DNA of 64,000 nt from Lobosporangium transversale (lineage: Eukaryota; Mortierellomycota; Mortierellomycetes; Mortierellales; Mortierellaceae): positions 310,001 to 374,000 of the forward strand of contig NW_019029005.1 of the NCBI RefSeq assembly GCF_002105155.1. Direction: 5' to 3'. Each line of letters opens with the position of its first letter. Position 1 is the stretch's first letter. The notes below the pieces were generated by a model. That model was not told the DNA's origin. It searched no databases and worked only from the letters and a program-made list of their open reading frames with translations. The translations under genes were made by a program, and so were the position numbers. This document shows positions 57,386-64,000 of the stretch, in pieces.

Positions 57386-58886
57386 TTAGTTGTGGGTGAA
57401 CTTGGCCTTTCTCTTCTCAGCAAAGGCAGCCATACCCTCCTTCTGATCATTAGAGGCGAAAGTTGAGTGGAACAATCTCCTCTCGAAGGTCAAACCAGCC
57501 GCCAAAGGAACCTCAAAAGATTGGTTGATCGCATCCTTGACCATCTGCACAATAGGCTGCGACAGGCTAGCAATTGTTTCGGCGGTCTTAAGAGCTTCAT
57601 CAATGACTTGATCGGCTGGGAGCACTTTGCTCACCAATCCGGCACGCTCCGCCTCAGCAGCTGTCAAATTGACGGAGCCTGTCAAGCACATCTCCATAGC
57701 TTTGGACTTGCCAACAGCCTTGACCAAACGCTGCGTGCCGCCAGCACCAGGGATGGTTCCGAGCTTGATCTCGGGCTGGCCGAAAACGGCCTTGTCACCA
57801 GCATAGATGATATCTATAAGTGAAATGCAACAAAAATGGCGAATTCGAGGTGAATAAGGCCACCATTACAAAGCTTATAAATTTGTCTAAAGTACTACTG
57901 AGTGTCAAGTGAATGTCGAAACAGCTGTGTAAACACTTACCACACATCATGGCCAACTCACATCCACCGCCAAGCTAAATATTTCAATGTCAGTAATTAA
58001 GCAATTCACATTAGTTAAAGAAATGTATAAGAGTCAAGAAAGAGTCTATGAATAACTGATCTGATCTTGATCTGGTTCATTTTTTATCCATGAACCATCC
58101 AAACTTGTTGCTCTTACAGTATGTCAGATCATAGCTAACAAAGATTAAAAAAATAAAATAAAAAAGTCTAAAATTGGTTTCCACTTACAGCAAAACCATT
58201 AACAGCAGCAATGATTGGCTTGCGAATCTTGGTGATCTGGGTCCAGTGACCAAGGAAATCCTCGCTGTAGTTCTCAATGAATTTTCTATCCTTCATCTCC
58301 TTGATGTCAGCGCCAGCTACAATATTAATTCAAACATAAAATATTTTATATTTATGAACTATTTCGACGATGAATTATATGTAAATAAAAGGAGATAAAG
58401 ATAAAGACACATTACCAGCAAAGGCACGCTCACTTCCAGTAAGGACAATAGCACCAATATCCTTATTATCATCAAACTCCCTTAAGACCTGGTTAAGCTC
58501 CACAAAGAGGCCGTTGCAAAGCGCGTTCAGAGCCTTGGGGCGGTGAAGAGTGACGAGGGCGACGCGTCCACGGGTCTCTGTCAAGAGATACTCAAGCTTG
58601 GGAGAAGTAGGGGCAACAGCATCTATTTCGTCCGATGTTGAAATGGGAATGAGAGTGGAAATAGAGCAGAGGATTGGGGGAAAAGCGCGCAAGAAAACAT
58701 TTTATGGCGTGGGAATTAGTTTTTGGGTGTGAAAGAGTATTTTAAAATACAATTGTTCTGTAACAGGTAGACCAGTAATAACTATAAAAGACACTTGCTC
58801 AAGGAAGGGCTGTAAACAGAGAAGGCACGAGTGAGAGGCTTCGCAGCAGAAGCGCGAGCAAGAGGTTGACGAAGGGCAGCAAACAT
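57386..58886 (-). CDS. enoyl-CoA hydratase, mitochondrial type
   Basis: This crotonase-family enzyme hydrates trans-2-enoyl-CoA in beta-oxidation. The ATG at 58886 starts a presequence ([20 protein letters not shown]). After an intron comes [20 protein letters not shown] with [10 protein letters not shown], then [14 protein letters not shown] and AGADIKEM. After a further exon ([10 protein letters not shown]) comes [16 protein letters not shown]. The two catalytic Glu are visible in GGCELA and [20 protein letters not shown]. The C-terminal [20 protein letters not shown] is typical, ending THN and TAA at 57388-57386. The exact border of intron 1 (about 58800 to 58623) is uncertain by a base. 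Confidence 0.92.
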
Positions 58887-59102
58887 GGCGATAGATGGAA
58901 GAGGAGTTGGAGTGGAGTGAGTTGAAGTCGAGAAAGAAAAAAAAAGAAAAATCGGGAGTGAATTTGAGTGGTGCTACAGCAATCACGGATACAGAATGCT
59001 CCATCAAAATCACGTGTAAATTCAACGGCTGATGTGACAAATTCATTTTTATTCACAAACTAGTTGGAAGAGGCGCTCTTGCCCTACTTCCTTCTGATCT
59101 TG

Positions 59103-60270
59103 TCAACGATGAAATCCCATAGTTGAGCGTGGGCCTGAATCTGATCCAGATGCAGATCCCCCACCGCCTCCTGCCATTCTTCTTGCTCTAGAAGATGGCT
59201 GTAGTCTTTTGCCCTGACTACTTGTCCTTGATACGGTTGGCCCTGATGCAGCGCTACTTGACCCTGACTTAGCTGCTAGAGCCGCTGCTCGCTTTTCTGA
59301 TCTGCGCTTAAAGTAACTAGCCTTGTAGGCACTGAATCCCTCTTGAAATTTCTTGGGCACTTTCCGAAAAAATGACAGCTCAGGTCGATTATCACGGTTA
59401 AAATGCATATTAAAGATGCGAAGAACTCTGTTACATTGCGGAACGAATCTAATTTAACGACCACACGGAAAAAGTAAGAATCACTATTCTATTATTTAAA
59501 CAAAAGCTGCCAAATGGTGATATCTTGGGTTCTCTACGTACTTTGAAGAGTATCCTAGTTTTTCAGAGTACATTCCAGTAGCAAAGAAGAGAAATAGCGT
59601 CGTTACAGAAAGAAGCAAGAAGAATTTGTGTAGTAGATGAATATAGTATATCTACATTGAAAATACGAGAATAAACAACAGTTAATGAATCTTCTATTTA
59701 AACAGATGAAAAATGTTTTTGAGAAGTAGACTCACAATGCATTTAATTAGTATGATTCAGCGTGAACTGTGTCATCCTTTCAACACTTGTACCTGACTAG
59801 GTTGATAAAACGTGGCAAAGGCGCAATATGCAATCAAAACAATCAAGCAACCCAAGAATGCTATAAAACAATAATAATATTATATTATTAAAAAATACGC
59901 GTGAAAGAACCAGAGAAAGAGTCATTCAAATATTGATTGCATCCTGCAACCGAATCTCTTTTCCAATTCCAAAAGGGGGGAAGTGGAAGGAAGAAGGAGA
60001 GAAAGAGAATAGAGGCAGGCGGGTATACGAGTTATGAATAAGAGATTATCTTGTTACACGCGGCGTACCTTCATATTTCTGCTGCCGCTTCTTAAGCCTA
60101 AACATATTCAGCTTGAGCCGTTCCTCAAAGATCAAAAGATCCCGATATGTAACCGACGATGCATGAAGACTATTGAACTGCTCTTCCGAAACCTTCTCTT
60201 CAGGTGGTGAGGATGCTGGCGTCGCCTCCAACACTTGAGTCACTGGTGAAAAATCCTGGGGCGCTGACAT
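59103..60270 (-). CDS. Spo7-like regulatory subunit of the Nem1-Spo7 phosphatase
   Basis: Spo7/NEP1-R1 proteins anchor the Nem1 phosphatase at the nuclear/ER membrane, where it activates lipin (Pah1). Four exons: 60270-60069, 59860-59793, 59651-59542 and 59448-59103, all with GT-AG introns and no frame repair needed. The N-terminal part is Pro/Ser-rich and leads to SVTYRDLLIFEERLKLNMFR. Two hydrophobic spans follow (FLGCLIVLIAYCAFATFY and KFFLLLSVTTLFLFFATGMY). The conserved tail reads FVPQCNRVLRIFNMHFNRDN, then LSFFRKVPKKFQEGFSAYKA and a YFKRR motif. The C-terminus is basic and Ser/Gly-rich. Nem1 is not in the window. Confidence 0.85.
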
Positions 60271-61839
60271 AATTGAATCCTCTTTCCCTCCTTTTTTTTT
60301 TTCTCCGTGCTTAAGGTCCCAAAGGTAAAGGTATGAATAAAAATAGACAGTGTATGTGTGTGTACAAAAGGCGGGGTGGAGCCGATATTATTAATATAAA
60401 GCTCCCAAATCATTCATGCAGGCTAACCAACGAGTGCCGAATGTTAATATAATACTATTGATGCCAAGGTCTTTTTGAGTAGATTAAATAATGACAGAAA
60501 CAAGCTTCTATTGAAAATGATGAAATAAGAAATGTAGAGGAATGAGAGGGCCCGCTTGCTTACATGGACGCTTCCCTTTCTTGTGCCGAAATGCATCACG
60601 TGCGCACTCAACAGGAAGCACTTGCGCCACCAACTCACAGTTAATATATATATATATATATATTAGAACACAAAAATGACGATAGCAAAGGAGCCTTCTC
60701 AGCAGTCCAGGGTTTTTGTCACGGGTTGGTGTCAAAAATATAGTCAGAACTAGAAGGGATATTTTCAATACCTTTCTAATATTTGAAGCATGTAGACCTG
60801 CCAAGAATATCCAGGAAATTGGGAGGGTTTTGGAACGGACGCTGCCAAAGTCAGTGCTAACTGGAACCAAAGATACCACGTTTATAAGTAAACACACAGA
60901 CGGGTGCGAACTGCATTGAGCGTAAAGACGATTTCCTAGGACCTATCATGGGACAACGACAGGCAGCCGATGTGAAGGAGATCAGTATAGAAGCTAACCA
61001 AGCAATCGACCGCAGCTGGGAGGGACATCACTTTTTTGATAGTTATGGACCATGGCAAAAGATGTGAACAAGGCGTCGTATGGCGAGAGTATATATGATG
61101 CGATTAAAGTTGATCGCGTGAAAATGTTCTCCATCCCAAGGCTATTGGATACTCCATCTCTGGGCACATCATCAGAAAAAAAAAATACTGTCGTTCCTGT
61201 ACTAAAGCGCCCCGATATCGACTATGGATTTGGGTAGAGTGTCTGATCAAGGTTCTATATAATAACAAGCTCTGCAAATGATTTCACTGTCAGCAATGCA
61301 GGGATCCGTTGTAGGATTAGATCAGCGTGAAGGTGTTTGTAAATACGTTCATGGCTGGTTAAACACGCTTCAACAAGCCGTCAATAACGACCTTTCTTGC
61401 TTTCGAGTATATTTGTCTTGAGTGAAGAATATACTCCCTTCACGAAGCTTGGACCTGACCATTGGCTGACATCTAAGAGATTCTTCCGAAACACTCGACT
61501 AGAAATCGTCGTCATTGCTATTGCTCAGATCATTGGATTAGCTTTACTGCTACAAATATTTTCACAGATGTCGGAAACAACCATTCAATCGACGCAATGT
61601 AAACCTTTTCATGTATTTTATGTGTGCAGCTGAAAGAAGTGAAGAGATTTCTACTTCAGAGAGAATGTCAATTTTAAATTCTTTCTTTCTATGAGGCTGG
61701 CTTCTTTATTTTGAAATGATGCGAAATAGGCATAAATAATAGTAGTCTATGAATATGTGAGGAAGAGATGGAGTCTGTGAAAGATCTATAAAATAAGCTT
61801 TGCACTGTACGAGTTTTTTCTATATGAGATTTTTTTTTT
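60271..61839. other. 1.6 kb spacer with a LINE remnant
   Basis: It starts with the Spo7-like promoter. A short (TA)n tract lies near 60644-60662. A decayed LINE piece occupies about 60720-61030. Two plus-strand frames downstream (61052-61237 and 61397-61633, the latter with a hydrophobic segment) match nothing I know and may be chance. Confidence 0.5.
60720..61030 (+). mobile_element. decayed 5'-truncated LINE fragment, copy E
   Basis: The sequence can be followed against copy A from about 1790 to 2100. Matching words include CACGG(G/T)TTGGTG, GGAAC(A/G)GACGCTGC, GGGACAACGAC and AGATGTGAAGG/CGATGTGAAGG, in the same order and spacing. Divergence is much higher than between copies A and C, so this is an older insertion. 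No poly(A) tail is visible. Confidence 0.7.
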
Positions 61840-63777
61840 TTAGGCGTTGGTAGGCTTGAATTGGTAGACCTTAGTGTTCTCATCAAAGTTGACACCGAGC
61901 TCAAACAGCTTCTGAGCAGCCTTTGCAAAGTCGTCAAAGAATTTCTTCTCGTCCTTGGCATAGATTTCGACCCACTTGCGGAATTCCTTATCCTTAGCCA
62001 TGGCCATATCTGCAGGCAACATCATCAATGATTTGGATTCCTTGTCCTCGTACTGCTTGGGACCCTTCCACTTCTTTTCAGTCCAGGTACGACCCAAGAG
62101 TTCAGTGTAGAAGGCATTGGTGAAAACTGTGGGTGAGGCTGTCCATGGACCATCGAAACCAGAGCGATCGGTGTGGCAGCGACCCATAGCGTGTGCTCCC
62201 AAAAGAGCGACAATCTCCTGATCGTTGAAGCCCATCTTGTAGAAGATATCGCGAGAGTGCTGGCCATCAGGTCTAGAAGCATCAGGGAGACGACCATCTG
62301 GAGGGCAATGGTTTTCTTCACCATCGACACGACCGGGTCTCCAGTTGATAGTGGGACCGCCCTACATGAGAAAAAGTAGGAAGGGAGGAAGAGAAAAGAA
62401 CACAGGATTGGTCAGCCATCGTTTTACCTTAGACATTATTGTCGTACATCCTCTATATCAATCATGTCAGTTTTCTTTTTAAGCCTACCGCCTCCTGGAT
62501 AGCAGCAACACCTGCCAAAGTCCAGAGATCACCATAAGAAATCTCAGGGAACTGGTCCTTGACACGGTTCAAACGCTCGCGAGCAATTCCGAGACCAGCG
62601 TTGGCACCGTGGCCAGCTTCGGGCTTGAAGCGCATGGTAGCGTAGTTGGAGCCACCATCTTTGTTGTTGATGTCAAAGGTACCGGAGGCGTGCCATGCAA
62701 GACGAAGGAAGACTGGACCATATGAGCCATCATCGTAGTTATCATCTTCAATGAGGGCAGCAATGGCGTTGTAGACCTTCTGGTAATCAAGAGGCTCCTT
62801 GGGCTTCTCAGCAGTAGCGGCTGCGACCTTAGGAAGCGAAGAATCTGAGAGTTTTGTTGAAACGGATTTGAATTTCAAAACAAAGTTAGTGACCAGGAAA
62901 ATATCAGAAAAGGAGCAACGCCTCCGAGATGAGATGGGAAAAGTAAAAGATATTAATATTCCCGAAATGCATTCAAAAGTGAACACGGAACAGGGAACAG
63001 TGAACAGGGAACAGGGAAAGATAAATATATAAAATAAGATATGGTGACTGGAGTACAAATGTTTGATCAACTCCTACTTGGAATAAAGATACTTTTGTAG
63101 TCTGGTGTAGTATAGAGTTACAAGAGATGGGTTGATACACAATGGATAACAAGATCAGTCATGTAACCATCTTACTCAACAAAATACAAAATTCTTCCTC
63201 CCTCTTCCGATCGAAGGCATAAGAAAATTTAAACTTTGCCCCGAAGAGTTTCTGCCTCCAACTGCACACAGTTTCTTCCCCATATGACAACGTTAAGAAA
63301 AAAAAAAAAAGACAGCACTCAAGTTCAGGTTGGGAAGATAAGAGCTGAAGTGTATAGAAATAACTTTTTCTTCGTTCTTTTATGTTTCAAAATTATTCTT
63401 TTCTTGGTGTCCAAGACGCGAATCTCGGATTTTTAGGCACTGCGCAGCAGAGGGGTAAAAAAAATTTAAACTACTCTGTCCACGGGGAGATTGGTGCCTG
63501 AATTATTGCTGTTATTTTTTTTTTTTTTTTCTTTTTTTGTAATCTCTCCACTATGATCCTATACAAACTTACTTTCATTCTCAAGATAAAGGTGATAGCC
63601 AGCAGCACCAACTCCAGCACCAAGGACAGCAAAAGCTAACTTGGAGCCGAAACCACTAGAGGGAGCAGAAGCTTGGGAAGAATAGGCACGGGTGGCAACA
63701 CGAGCCGAGGTTGTGAAAGCTGCGCGGCGAGCAACAATTGCCAAGGGAGCTCGGAGGAGAACACGGGATCCGATCAT
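61840..63777 (-). CDS. CCP1: cytochrome c peroxidase, mitochondrial
   Basis: This haem peroxidase of the intermembrane space uses cytochrome c to reduce H2O2. Exon 1 (63777-63573) encodes a bipartite presequence: [20 protein letters not shown], then a hydrophobic segment [20 protein letters not shown] 728-bp intron (62845-63572) follows. Exon 2 has [20 protein letters not shown] and the distal site [10 protein letters not shown]. Intron 2 is 62362-62488. Exon 3 has [20 protein letters not shown], the proximal His in [13 protein letters not shown] and the radical-site Trp in [18 protein letters not shown]. It ends QFKPTNA and TAA. The frame is intact throughout. Confidence 0.95.
62985..63016 (+). 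repeat. short GGGAACA minisatellite
   Basis: Four to five imperfect copies of a 7-bp unit (GGAACAG / TGAACAG) in the first intron of the cytochrome c peroxidase gene. Confidence 0.8.
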
Positions 63778-64000
63778 ATTTATGTAGAGTGGAGTGAGGA
63801 TTCGAAGGGAGAAGGTGACGATGAGGTGAAGGAATGAGATGAGTAAAAAAAAAAAAGAGAGAGAAAGAGAAAGATGAGCAAGTCAAAACTTTTAGTTTTT
63901 ATACACAAGAGCGGGGAGACATGAGATTCTCCTCGACAAGTCCGAGAGGACAACAGTGAAAGTATCCGAAAACCCGAGAGAGCCCTCTCTGTGCCAGACA

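Noticed and set aside
61052-61633. Two short plus-strand frames as a small gene
   Set aside because: There is no recognisable domain, splice sites between them are not convincing, and they follow a LINE relic; chance frames are as likely.
1-64000. tRNA, rRNA or CRISPR features
   Set aside because: By eye I found no cloverleaf with a T-arm consensus, no rRNA-like stretch and no array of regularly spaced identical repeats. The 100-bp-spaced motif pair near 19 kb has only two exact copies.

Overview
The window looks like nuclear DNA of an early-diverging filamentous fungus. About two dozen protein genes are interrupted by short GT-AG introns, mostly 80-140 bp. The set includes fungal-type genes (CHY-RING, Spo7-like, KES1-like, a bicovalent-flavin BBE oxidase), a Crinkler-type effector and an Ndc10/Crypton-type tyrosine recombinase. 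That mix fits Mucoromycota, most likely Mortierellomycotina. This placement is inference from gene content, not from a phylogeny.

Layout. 1-3.9 kb is a pile-up of non-LTR (LINE) fragments with repeated 3' ends. 4.2-29.9 kb is a gene-dense core: PPR protein (-), ATP23 protease (+), AhpD/CMD-like protein (-), TBL1-type WD40 corepressor (-), mitoribosomal mS33 (+), PWWP/IBD LEDGF-like protein (-), CHY-RING E3 (-), carbamoyl-phosphate synthase large chain with a mitochondrial presequence (-), oxysterol-binding protein (+), secreted FAD oxidase (-) and amino-acid permease (-). 30.6-35.8 kb is an accessory island. It holds an intron-bearing tyrosine recombinase with a GCR1-like C-terminus (+), facing a Crinkler effector with a coiled coil and a PD-(D/E)XK nuclease-like C-terminus (-). 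36.6-63.8 kb returns to housekeeping: zinc-finger protein (-), unknown membrane protein (+), ATG8 (-), a TFIIIC WD40 subunit (-), prolyl-4-hydroxylase-like 2OG oxygenase (+), ELM1-like protein (-), pyroglutamyl peptidase I (+), NMD3 (+), mitochondrial EF-G (-), enoyl-CoA hydratase (-), Spo7-like protein (-) and cytochrome c peroxidase (-). A decayed LINE copy lies between the last two.

Many genes act in or on mitochondria: PPR, ATP23, mS33, the carbamoyl-phosphate synthase, EF-G, enoyl-CoA hydratase, cytochrome c peroxidase and probably the ELM1-like protein. Several genes are divergently paired over short shared upstream regions.

Two window-wide properties matter for reading the annotation. 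First, many conserved genes are broken by single-base frameshifts, often next to short homopolymers, while the protein continues perfectly in another frame. I read these as sequence errors rather than pseudogenes. Second, poly(A)/poly(T) tracts of 19-35 bp occur every few kilobases. They sit in introns and just upstream of start codons, with T mostly on the sense strand.

I found no tRNA, rRNA or CRISPR array.
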